The translations under genes were made by a program, and so were the position numbers. This document shows positions 47,826 to 59,200 of a DNA stretch of 64,000 bases, one piece after another. The stretch is taken from NCBI GenBank assembly GCA_905182985.1, contig CAJJDN010000028.1, forward strand, positions 413,857 to 477,856. The letters are read 5' to 3'. The number at the start of each line of letters is the position of its first letter. Positions within the stretch are counted from its first letter, which is position 1. Source of the DNA: Paramecium sonneborni. Taxonomy: Eukaryota > Ciliophora > Oligohymenophorea > Peniculida > Parameciidae. A model generated the notes under the pieces. It was not told the origin of the DNA. It worked only from the letters and a program-made list of their open reading frames with translations, and did not search any database.

Positions 47826-49885
47826 ATGAATAGAAATTTTTATTGTTTATTTATAGAACACTAGGAAAATGATATTATTGGATTTTGCTTAAATAAATAA
47901 TGTTAAACAAATCCATAAATTTGTTTTTATTGCATTGTGGATAAACATAAAGAACACTTAATTGATTGTAAGAATTTCAAGGCTTTGTAATGCTTTATTA
48001 ATACAGCTTTGGTAAACTCATAGGCAACTTTATTAGAATTGAAAGAAGTCTATGAAAAAATAGAATAATAATATAAAAATCATTTTTAAAAAATATAAAG
48101 GGAAATCTAAACTTTAAGCAAAATTAATCAATTACTAAAAGACTAATACTATTATGAGATCAAATAAGAAATTAATTTTTTAAAGGATTTCAATTCTTAA
48201 GAATTAAAAGAAACAAATTGTAAAATATTAATAAAAATTAGATTAACTCTTAAAAACTTTTAAAGAGTTCGAGCAGACTTTAACTTAATAAAGTAAAAAA
48301 AGTACCATAATCAACAGTTCAAATTAAACTTAAGAAAATATAAGCTCTTCCTAAATTATTATAGATGATTTGATGGGGTTAGAAATTATAAACAAACTCT
48401 ATTAAACTGGTAATAAATTATAAAATTTTAGCTATATGTTTATTTAAAGAATAAAAATACTAGGAAGCTTAAGAGATTCTTGAAGAGTTGCTCTCCTCCT
48501 CTGAATATTCTAGTTAAGCTTTTTAAGAAAAAAATAATGAAGCTTTTTCATTATTAATTTAAATTTTAGTGAAACAAAATCTTTTTTAATAAGCTCTAAA
48601 AGTGATTGATAAACAGCTTCAAAAAAATCCAAACTTATGTGAAGCACTTTATAAAAAAGGTAAATTTATATATTAGATTTTTAAGGATAGGTATTAACAA
48701 TTATATAGAATTTTGAAGAATCAATCATTTATTTTGATAAAGCAATTGCTATAAATCCTTAAATGTTTTAAGCTTATTATGATAAAGGTATAGATAAGAT
48801 ATTTTGCAAGCAAAAGCATTAAAATTTTTTATTTTACACTTATTAAATAAATGAGCTTAAAAAATATTCAGAAGCTGCAGAATGTAGTTAGTAAGCCATT
48901 TCTATTAATCCCTTATATTATCAAGGATATATATAAAAAGGTAATATAATATAATATAATATAATATAATATAATATAATATAATAATTAGCCTTTTCTG
49001 CTTATTCGGGCTAGACGAATACGAAGAAGAAGCTTTAAATTTGATTGATAAAGCCATTGAGATAAATCCTTAATATGAAATTGCCTACAATAACAAAGGT
49101 ATGTTATATATAGATTCTAATTAAAGCATTTGCCTTACTAAGATTACTTAGATATAAAGAAGCTATAACTTGTTGTCAAAAAGCAATTAAATTAAATCCT
49201 AAATTTAGTTTCTCATATAACAATATAGGTAAATATAAATTATATTTTATAGGATATTGCTTAATTAATTTAAATCGTAAGTAGGAGGCTATCAAATGGC
49301 TAGATAAAGCTATAGAACTAAATCCATAGCTAGCTTAAGCACATAAGAATAGAGGTAAATTTCTTATTGACTAAATTACAGGAGAAGCTTTAATTTATTT
49401 AAACTAATTAAATGAAGCTCTAAATTTTTTAGACTAAGCGATTAAAATTAACCCAAAATTAATTGAGGCACATTATAATAAAGGTATTTTATAATAAACC
49501 TTTATAAAGCTCTTGCTTTAATATTGCTTAATAAATTAGATCAAGCCATAAATATCTGTGATTACATTCTTAAGATTAATCCTAAATTTCATGCTGCTAT
49601 TAATTTGAAAGGTAAATTAAATACAATATAATATTTTAGGTGATGTCTTACATGCTTACAAAAATTATGATAATTCAATTGAATGCTTCTAAAAAGCTTT
49701 CTAAATTTAGAATGATCCTATTTATTTGTCACATATTGGTACTAATTGCTATAAAATTTTATTTAGCAAATTCGTTATTAGCAGATGGTAAAAAAAATAT
49801 GGCTAAATAATACTATTAATAGGCTTTTAATTATGGTTATAAAGATTAGCAATATATTATTAGCCAAATAAAATTATTATCTTGA
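47826..49885 (+). CDS. B-box/TPR repeat protein with one intron per TPR
   Basis: The start at 47826 gives a B-box-like zinc module: C-x4-H, then GFCLNKQC, CFYCIVDKHKEHLIDC. A coiled coil follows (KEVYEKIEQQYKNHFQKIQ). From about 48450 there are nine or more TPRs, for example YKEAITCCQKAIKLNP, KQEAIKWLDKAIELNP and LNEALNFLDQAIKINP. Almost every TPR is cut by an intron at the same point, after the first base of the Gly codon in a K-G or N-x-G step (for example near 48660, 48788, 48941, 49098, 49229, 49354, 49484, 49611 and 49741). The TPR exon at about 48811-48940 is out of frame by one base on both sides (see findings). TPRs scaffold protein complexes. Stop at TGA 49883. Confidence 0.72.
48941..48991 (+). 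repeat. 51-nt intron made of an ATAAT microsatellite
   Basis: The intron between two TPR exons consists of GTAAT followed by about eight ATAAT units and ATTAG. It is about twice the usual intron length in this window, apparently by slippage expansion. Confidence 0.75.
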
Positions 49886-50023
49886 TAATTAAAACATAAA
49901 TAAAGTTCATAGATTAATTAATTCCTATTTTAATTTTAATTTAAATTTACAAAAATTATCTTATTAGAAGAAAACAAAAAATAAAGTAATTTAAAAATTA
50001 TATCAATTCAATTTCTTTATGTA

Positions 50024-50254
50024 ATGAGAAATATAATTTACTTAATTATTATTATTCAAGAAAATGAAATAAAACAATTAAGAGAATTAATTCTTAAATA
50101 ATAAATCAAGTTTCAGTAATTTACATTCAATATAGAAAATAGAAAGCTAATTGTATAAGATATAAATATTTATACGATATTGGATCAAATAAGTTTATCT
50201 TCGCTAAATTAATTATTTAATTTTTTCTAATCTATTTTATCATGCAAATCTTGA
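50024..50254 (+). CDS. possible small protein (76 aa)
   Basis: An ATG at 50024 opens a 76-codon frame with a hydrophobic start (MRNIIYLIIIIQ) and a helical Gln/Leu-rich body (ENEIKQLRELILKQQIK, IYTILDQISLSSLNQLF), ending at TGA 50252. Open sequence continues to about 50400 in other frames, so it may be one exon of a larger gene. No family was recognised. A chance frame is possible. Confidence 0.3.
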
Positions 50255-50477
50255 TCAAAGGATTGTTTGTTTATAAAAATTAGAGTTAGTTTTCTTATGA
50301 TAAGAAAATCAAATGCAGAAAATAGATGAGATTAGATTGTTTTTCTAAAGTCTTAAGAAAAAATTCTTAAATTTATATGTATTGATTAAATTAGTCTGAT
50401 ACTCTATAATTTAAAATTATGCTTATGATTGTAATCTTGAATTTAATTTTTCTTGAAATTCAACATAAATTTTGATT

Positions 50478-52345
50478 ATGTTAATGTTCGACAATAAAAA
50501 AGATAAAGAGTTATCTTTTAATGATCTAAAACGTATGTTTATTGACGTAGATAAATAAATAATAATTGATTATTTTAAAGAAAATAAAGTATGCATTAGA
50601 AGGCATCTTCAAGTTAAAAGATTTTCAACAATCAATATTAGATAGTAAAAAAACTTTCATCAGGTTCATTTGGAGTAGTGTTTTTGGGGATCGATTTGTT
50701 GACTAAATAAGAAGTGGCAATAAAAGTTGAGAAAGAGGAAAATGAGGAAGTTCGTTCACTTGAAAGGGAAGTGTAGATTCTAAAGAAATTAGATGGAGCA
50801 GAGGGATTTCCTAAATATTATTGGTCAGGTGAAGATTAAGGTTATAACATTTTGGTAATATAATTGTTGGGAAAAGACTTAGCTTACCATTTTAAGCAAT
50901 TAAAGAAATTCTCACTAAAATCAGTGTTAACATTAGGAATATAAGCTATTTAGATTTTAGAGCGATCTCATTAGAAAGGAGTGATTCATAGAGACTTAAA
51001 ACCAGAAAATATGATTTTAGGGATAGGTAGAGAGATCTCAAAATTATACTTGATAGATTTTGGGATAAGTAAAATATATAGAGATTCTAATGGAAAACAT
51101 ATGTAAGATAGAGAAATTAATAGTTAGATCTTTTAAAGAATAGAAATCTTTTTTAGGAACTACAAGATATGCATCAATAGCAGCTCATTTAGGACATGAA
51201 TTAGGAAGAAAAGATGATTTAGAGTCATTAATGTATATATTGCTTTACTTTTTACGTGGGTATTAAGTTATTTAGTATAATTAAGATAGTTACCATGGTA
51301 GAATATGGTTAATGTTACTGATGATGAAAGAACAAAGAAAGTTGGTGAAATGAAATTATCACTTGAACATGAATTATTTAAGGATTAGACAGGAGAATTT
51401 TAAAGAGTATATGAGTAAAGAAATTAATTAGATTTTATAGTTACATTAGAAAATTACAATTTAAATAAGAACCTAATTATAAGATGATCTTATAAGAATT
51501 GAAAAGAGCTGCAGATTCTACAAATACTGTTATAGATGGTAATTTTGATTGGACTGAGATTAAGTCATCTACTCATTATCAAACTGATACAAATTAAAAT
51601 CTTAGTCGAAATAACATTCCACTTAATTCTAATGAAATGAAGAAGTCTATTGAAAAATAATTATCAGGTCTAGTGTAACATGGGTATAATTTAATTATTA
51701 TTTAGCTCTAATAATCTTTTAGCTCCTCCTCCTGTAGGTTCTGCTCGCAATGCATTCTAAAGAGATGATATTCGAAAGAACTCTAGTCTTACTTAATAAA
51801 GCAGCATTAATTATTGCTAATCTCTCAACCCTAATTATTAGAAATCCATTTGTGAAGAACCACTTAATGATGAATAATAGAAATATTACGATTTTGATAG
51901 TATTGAAATTAGTGAAAATTAAAAAACAGATAGTTCTCTCCACAACAAATATGATAAAATTAAAATGGGAATTTTTGTGTATTTTATAATACTTATATTT
52001 TTAGGCATTTTCTCCCTAAAACAATAAAACTTAAATGAATTTATTTATTATACTGTTCAATCAATATAAATTTTAATCAGAATTTAAATCTTCACAACTA
52101 TTCTAACTATTTTTATATTTAAAAGACTTATAAAAATTTATTTTTAATATTATTATTATAAAGACATTAAAAATAACTCTATATTTTCTCAATATGCTAA
52201 TTTATCAAAATTAATAATAAAATTTAAAGGAATTATCAATTTTGATGTTTATTATTTAGATTTAATTAGAAATCACAAAAAAAACAGAAAGAATACTTAA
52301 CTTATTTTTTTATTAATATGTTAGGTTAATAGACAAATTTATTGA
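50478..52345 (+). CDS. casein kinase 1 family protein kinase with hydrophobic C-terminus
   Basis: Five introns (50589-50620, 51103-51127, 51260-51285, 51415-51440 and 51684-51705) give 578 codons. The kinase domain starts with [19 protein letters not shown] and has [21 protein letters not shown] and [16 protein letters not shown]. The CK1 hallmark [12 protein letters not shown] stands in place of APE, and [16 protein letters not shown] and LPW follow. The domain ends at [20 protein letters not shown] Ser/Asn/Gln-rich linker follows, then two hydrophobic stretches ([18 protein letters not shown] and [13 protein letters not shown]) if the last intron-like segment is kept. A 28-nt GTGTAT...TTTAG stretch (51977-52004) could be spliced and would change this tail. 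The end is therefore uncertain; the kinase assignment is firm. Confidence 0.85.
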
Positions 52346-52464
52346 CTTAAACAAATAATGATAAAAATGTAGATTTACAAATTTGAAAATAAATATAATT
52401 TCTCTAAAAAATGCCAAAAAAAATGATTCAAGTTTTTTAAGGAACAAAATATATCTTAATTATA

Positions 52465-54537
52465 TCATTATTTTTTATGTTCTTCCAAAAAGTCTTAAAT
52501 AGGTTATGGTGCTCTTTTTTTTTTCAATAAACCAGGATTTGCCTTTATAAGTTCTAATTCAGTAATAGAACATTATAGAATAGCATCAATGGACATTCCG
52601 TATACAGACATGAAAAGATCTCCAATCACATATGAGATGATAAAAAATAGTAAAGTTGGTACAATTGGAGAATGGAGTTTATCTTTATAGGTATCAGATG
52701 TAGTAATAATCATGTAACATAGAAAAGTGGTTGAAAAAGCTATAAATAATTTACAAAGTGTGCAAAAGACGCTTCCAATTCCTGATGTAACAGCAAATTG
52801 ACCTGCATTATTCCAAGCCAAATAAAAGCCATTTTTAGCAGCAGTGAGAAAGTTATCTCCTGTTAAGGCAATTTATATAAATGCATTTTTATTTATAAAA
52901 GAAATAAATCTTTCAAAACAAGAAGCATAACATCTTAAACAGTCTATAAAACATTTAATAGGTTATTAAGGTTCTCCTTAAAATTATTTCATTTAATAAT
53001 TTATATACTCTAGCCAAAATCTGATGAATTGTACAATTGCCAATAATAGGGCACCAAAAACTAATGATCCAAAATGATAAATGATGGATCTTTTGACAGA
53101 TTCCAAAACATAGAAATGAATCAATTGTCCATCGCTGTGTTAATAAAACCTAAAAATTAATAGTAGTTATAAATATACCATAGACAGGCCGAGGATGCTA
53201 AAATAAATTATGAAATAGCTTAGAGTAAAGCATTAGTCCATAAACCATAGAAGAGATGATAAATCAAATAATATCGAATATTATCATCCCACTCTACAGT
53301 TGCTAAAGGTGTATCACTGCTTCCTTTAACATCTCCCATAGAATATATATAGAAAAACGATATGATCCACAATCCCCAATAACCCATAACAAGAAGAGAG
53401 AATACTGGAGGAACCAACATAATTGAAGGTACTTCCATAACAAATAAAGCCGATGTCTTTATTACAGCTATAGCCATTCTTATCCTATTAAAGTAACATA
53501 GTAATCCAAATAATGATAATCCACCTATTATACACATTCCTATCATAGAACCTTTCAACCCATAATATGTCTATAAATCTTAATTATCAGTATCAGAAAT
53601 GCCTTAAGCTGTATTTAAGGCTGCTTTTATCTTACTATTAATATTTATTTAATAATTACTAAGCATTAGCTTTGTCATTGAGATAAATAATGAATAAGAC
53701 AATACAAACAAAATATAAAAAGATTGCTGTCCATGTTAATGTTCCTGCACAATATCTCATAACTAACATATAAAATAATCCTATTGCAAATGCTATTCCA
53801 ACAGATGCAAAGATAATTTTATATGTCAATCTTATATCAGCTACCCATTATTCAAATCTTAATATGATTATATTAATTACACTTAAACGGAAGCTATGTC
53901 ATCCATATTTCCATATATCTTTTCAACATATTATTCCCCTGATGGTATACATAATCTATCTAAAATATTTGTTGAATTATAAATAAAAGTTGAGTAATTA
54001 AACAATTTATCAACTGATGGCTCATTTGCATAATTCTCTTTATTTATTAAAAAATTTATATCGAAATCTCTTATATCGTTCACTCCATCATATGAATATC
54101 TTTCTGAACAGTTAGTTATAACATTATTCACCACACATTCTAAACTGAAATTCAAATTTATGTTTTACCGATTTGGTTATTTTGTTCCTTATTCCCAATT
54201 TGGACATTAAGTAACACATACAGATCTATTTAGATACCCTACTAAAGGTGCTACTAAATAAATATATGGAGCATTAAAAACTCCTTCATCATGTCCACAA
54301 GCTCTCCCATTTGGATCATAACTATCATTAATATATTCTATACGCATAACTTAATCTCTCTGGCTTCCCTTAATTAAATCCCATTGAAATTATTACAACA
54401 AATGCGACTGTTGCTCCAACAAATAAAATAAAGCAGATTAAATCTGTACAAGAACGGTCTTCTATTGGACCATTAGCTAATTATTCATCTGGAGGATTTC
54501 CATGTATTGGTTTATTTTCAACTTCTTTATGAGACAT
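52465..54537 (-). CDS. choline transporter-like protein (CTL/SLC44)
   Basis: Five introns (54369-54396, 54145-54168, 53858-53880, 53635-53659 and 53150-53178) give 647 codons. The N-terminus has the CTL signature RSCTDLICFILFVGATVAFV. A large Cys-containing extracellular loop follows (GRACGHDEG, CVTQCPNWE). About ten TM helices follow, including the diagnostic AWNNAGQFAVTSGIGSVFCT and SYVIGDLFMSVYGMSIDAIL near the C-terminus. SLC44 proteins carry choline or ethanolamine across plasma or organelle membranes. Length is normal for the family. It is transcribed towards the CK1 gene, 120 bp stop to stop. Confidence 0.92.
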
Positions 54538-54848
54538 TAGTAGTAAATAATTAGATAGAATAAATAATTATAACTATATACTTAATCAATTTTATGTAAC
54601 CCATCCTTTTAAGTATGTTTATATCCAAAATTTTAAATTTTTAGTTATATAATAAAAATCAACAATAGTCTCTTAAATTTTTTTGCTAATATATAAATTA
54701 TACTAGTTATTTTTTCCTTCTTCATTACTCAAAAATAGTATCATAAAGCATCAAAACTATCATATTTTGGTACAATTCCTTAAAAAATAAATAAATGTTA
54801 TTCTGGAAAATACATATATATATAAATATTAAAATACATTTTATATAA
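54538..54848. other. divergent promoter region
   Basis: 311 bp of A+T-rich DNA between the CTL start and the next plus-strand gene. No motif was recognised. Confidence 0.5.
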
Positions 54849-55953
54849 ATGATTTCACATCCTCTACCTGAAAGAGTTTTACAAACACCTTTACATCAAT
54901 TGCCTTATATTGTAAGTCAAATCAATAGTCAAATTCACAAAACATCGCATGATATGACTAAATATTTAGAAGAAAACATCCAAGTCTGCATGGAATAACA
55001 TAATAAAAAAATTTAACTTCGTAAATAAATCAATAATTCAAACGATTAATATAAAATTTTAGAAAATATTGGAGCTTCATTATAAATGGCAATCTCCAAT
55101 TTAAAGAGAGAATCTATTGAATAGGATATCTAGCCTTAAGATAGTGAAGAAAAATTAATGAATGCAGTTAAAAACTAAAATTATGATGAAATGATTAAAT
55201 TTTTTTAAACAATCAAAGATTAGGCTCTTTTAATTAAGTGCTCTAAAATCGCAGCAAATTTATTGGCTACCCCAACCAAAAATTATAAAAATAAAATCAA
55301 ATAATTTCTTGAGCTTATTGCAAATCATCAATTAATTCCATCTAATATAAAGGATGAAATTATTGAGGTTTGTATCAAAGTTTAAATATAAAAATGTTTT
55401 AAAATGTATTTTCAATAAAATGTATGGAATACTAATAAAAATTAAGCCACTTATTATTCAGACATCATTTAGCTTTATCAAAAAAGGTAATAATAGATTA
55501 TGACCTAGTTTTAATTCAACCTTCAAACTTTTATCAGTATTTAATCTACCAAACTACCATTAAGCACATATAGCCAATAATATTTTTTAGAAGTTTAACT
55601 AAAATGTATTAAATCATCTAGTTACTCATGATAACCGAGAGAAATCAATTTCTGTCATTTTAAATTTTAAAGAAGTTTAATCAAATAATTTATTTTATCA
55701 CTTGACTAATATCTATTGTAAAAATCAATTAATTCCTATTTTGAAACGAGAATTATAAAAGAAAACTCTATTGCTTATTATCAGAAATATATAAGTAAAA
55801 TAAGATTAAAATCTTTTGGCAATTCTTAATAAAAAAGACCCTTAATTACTATTAGAATGGTGCAAATAGAATAGATAAATTAATTACAATTTGAACTTAT
55901 TTTAGGCCTTATTTGATACTGAAATGTAATTATCAATTGATATGTTAATGTGA
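54849..55953 (+). CDS. hypothetical helical protein, 358 aa
   Basis: One 28-nt intron (55537-55564) restores the frame and gives 358 codons ending at TGA 55951. The sequence is almost all helical, with an N-terminal amphipathic part (LPYIVSQINSQIHKTSHDMT), then EMIKFFQTIKDQALLIKC, HLVTHDNREKSISVIL and a C-terminal LLAILNKKDPQLLLEWCKQN. The terminal helices faintly recall the C-terminal fold of the decapping scaffold EDC4, but similarity is too weak to name it. No TM segment or signal peptide is present. Confidence 0.68.
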
Positions 55954-56252
55954 TTTTAATTATGTGTAAATTTGTTTAAATATCAAAACTATTACTAATA
56001 TATATTATATTTATATATAAATTTCATTAAAAAATATATAATTTTATTCGAGTTAATTTTATGTTAATAAAAATTTGAATAAAAATAAATAATATGATTC
56101 TAAACAAATGAGCATCCAATTTTGTTTATTTATAGTAGAAAATAAATAATATGTTTCAAATATGATATAATTTTTTTCACCTTAGCGATATTAACTATAA
56201 ATAACAGAGCAGCTATTATATATTAAGACAATTTTAAATATTCAATATTAAA

Positions 56253-59200
56253 ATGGATTTGCAATCGAATTTTAGTAAAAGAATATCTGATAAAAATGGA
56301 TTTCAGTTATATGTAGAGAGAGCAAAGAATTTAATTTTTACTGTGGCCTCTTAATTATTATATGAGGATAAATAACCTTTAATGTGGAACTGTCTAGCTA
56401 TTGTTATCTAATATTTTTAGCTGACTTATTTACTATTTAATTCTAAGATTTAGAATATATGGAAAAATCAACCTGTATCAGATGCTATCAACTATTTTCT
56501 TTCGTATTAAATTTATTAAGAAATTTTAGGTGTTTCCTTCTTTCTCCATATACTTTATAAAATTACTCATTGTTTATTATTTTACTCTATCTTTGTATTG
56601 GAATTTTGACTTTATCAATAATGTTAACTTTTTTTTTAGGATTAAGGCTCAATAAAAAGAAATAAGAAAATAATAGGATTAAAAAAGCCTTAAAGATATT
56701 CATTAATTTATTCCTATCAATCCTTTATTTACCAATTCTTGATGTATTTATATCAATAATAGATTGTGATTTTGATAAAAATGGAATTTATGTACATAAT
56801 TAATTTTAAGAATAAAAATGTTGGATTGATACACACATTCTACATGGGATAGTAGCAATATTATTTACAATTATATTCTATTGCTATTGCTTTTTTTTTG
56901 CCTTTTTATATTATGAATCAAAATATGAACCAACAAACCCAAATTCAAAGATGAGTGGAAGACCATTAATTATGTTTTTTACATATGAACTATTTTAAAC
57001 AATTATTCAAAAATTGTTTAATGGAAAAGACAACTAATTCTTCTAGATTTTTTGTCTTTTGGGAGGAAGTTTAATAATATTCTAGAAATTTCATACAGAA
57101 TAACCTTACAATCATAAAATAATATAAAAATTTTGGTCAATTTCTGTTATTTTGAATGTATGGGGAACATTATTACTTTTTTGTTCTTTGTTTTTAGAGA
57201 AGGTTATTTTTAGTGGGATTATTTATGCATTCATTTCTGGATTACCATTACTTGTATTTACAATTTTTAAAATGGAAAAATTACATTTTGATTTACTATT
57301 AATTAATCACTCAAAGGTAACAGATGTTCAAGAAATAATTAATCAAACTAATTATTTAATTAAATTGTTAAATTTCATTAAGAAAGATAGTGACACTTAA
57401 ATAATAGTTGATGGATACTTAGAAATTCATAGAGTAACTTGTGTAAGGGAAGACTGTTATCTCAAAATTAAAAATTAACCAAATATTAGATTGACTAATT
57501 CCTTATTAAGAGATTCAACTTTAACAGAAAGAGAAACAGATTTAATATTTGTATTAGGATAAATTTATTATAATTAAATTAAAAAATTCCCAGAATCAAT
57601 TACTTTACGGATAAGATACTCATTCTTATTGTCTGATTATATGAGATAATTGTAATAAGCATTTAATGAACTCACTTAAACAGAATAGATGAGTCCTTCT
57701 TTTGATGAAGAATTTGTAATTTTAAGAAAGAAATTTATAATTTAACAATAATTAGATTCTTTTTAAAATGAAAACTTTGGTAAAGTTGATGTTGCTTCAG
57801 AAATAGCTTTTCAAAATAATTATAGATCATTACTTTAATATATTGAACAAACTACTTTATCTCAAATGGAATTTTGGTCAATATTATAAGAGGATTTTCC
57901 AGATCTTGCTAAAGTATATTAAATTGGTTAGAAAATAAACAAATTATTAAATTTGATTGATATATTATGGATTAAAATATAGAAAGCTACTTCCAATATA
58001 TTTAAGGCAATGAGATTATATGGTTAATTCATAAACGATGTATTGTAGGATGAAGAATATGGATAACAGTTATTAAAAAAGTCAGATTTATACTAATAAT
58101 AAGTTTAATAAAGAAAGAAGCAAATCATTCAGTTTATAGCTGGCGATGATTTAGGATTTGAATAACAAGCTACTGTTATAGTATCCACATCTATTGAAAA
58201 GTTTGCTTTAGTAATAACACTCAATTAATCTTGTTGCCATCTTATTGGATATACTAAATAAGAAATCATCAACAGAAAAATAAATTTATTTATGCCAAAT
58301 TTATTTCAGAAGTTTCATGATTAGTATATTGAGAGATTTCTTCTTACAAGCGACATAAAAAATATTAATAAAGATAGATTTATATTCCTGAAGGATAAAT
58401 AAAATTATATATTGCCTTGTTATATTGTTTTAAGAATATTACATACTATAGATGAAAATGTAAATTTGGCAGCATAATTTATTACTGTCAAGGCTTTTAA
58501 ACCCACTTGTTATTTAATAATCGATTAAGATTACATTATAGACTCTATATCAGCTACTACAATTTAATTATTAGGAATGGAAAATAAATTAGTAATAAAT
58601 AAATAATTAAGATTTGATTTGTTATTTCCTGAATTCATTGAAAATATTTCTATTTATAAAACTAAGTTTGGAGGAAAAATAAAATATGTACAAGATAATT
58701 TTGTAAAATAATTTTAATAGAATAATTAAAATATAATTTATAAGGAACAAGAGTTTAACTGCATCCTTAAAGAAATAGTAAATATTACTAAAAATGAAGT
58801 AATGGGATATTACATTAAATTAGAATTATGTGAATAAGTATATTAAAATTAAAGTTTTGATGAACTTTTATAACCATAAAAATAAGGTTAGTAGATTTTA
58901 TAAAGTCTATAATTTAAATATATTGTAAATTAGAAATTATATTTGGGTGAATTCGTTGATGAGAATTTAACAAAGTTATCTTAAAGCATTTTATGGGATC
59001 AAATTGAATAATCTTCATTAGGTTCATCCAATTAAATGAATAATGAAACTACTCATTAGGAATCATTAAGACGACGAACAATTAGATTATCAGATCATGA
59101 TAAACCTATAATAAATTATGCTGAAAATATTAGGGTTCTTCGTCTATTTTAAAATTAGATATAAGAAATAGATGATAAAGATAATATTATATCTGATGAT

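Noticed and set aside
51719..51989. Short frames on both strands
   Set aside because: They overlap the Ser/Asn/Gln-rich linker of the CK1 kinase in other frames.
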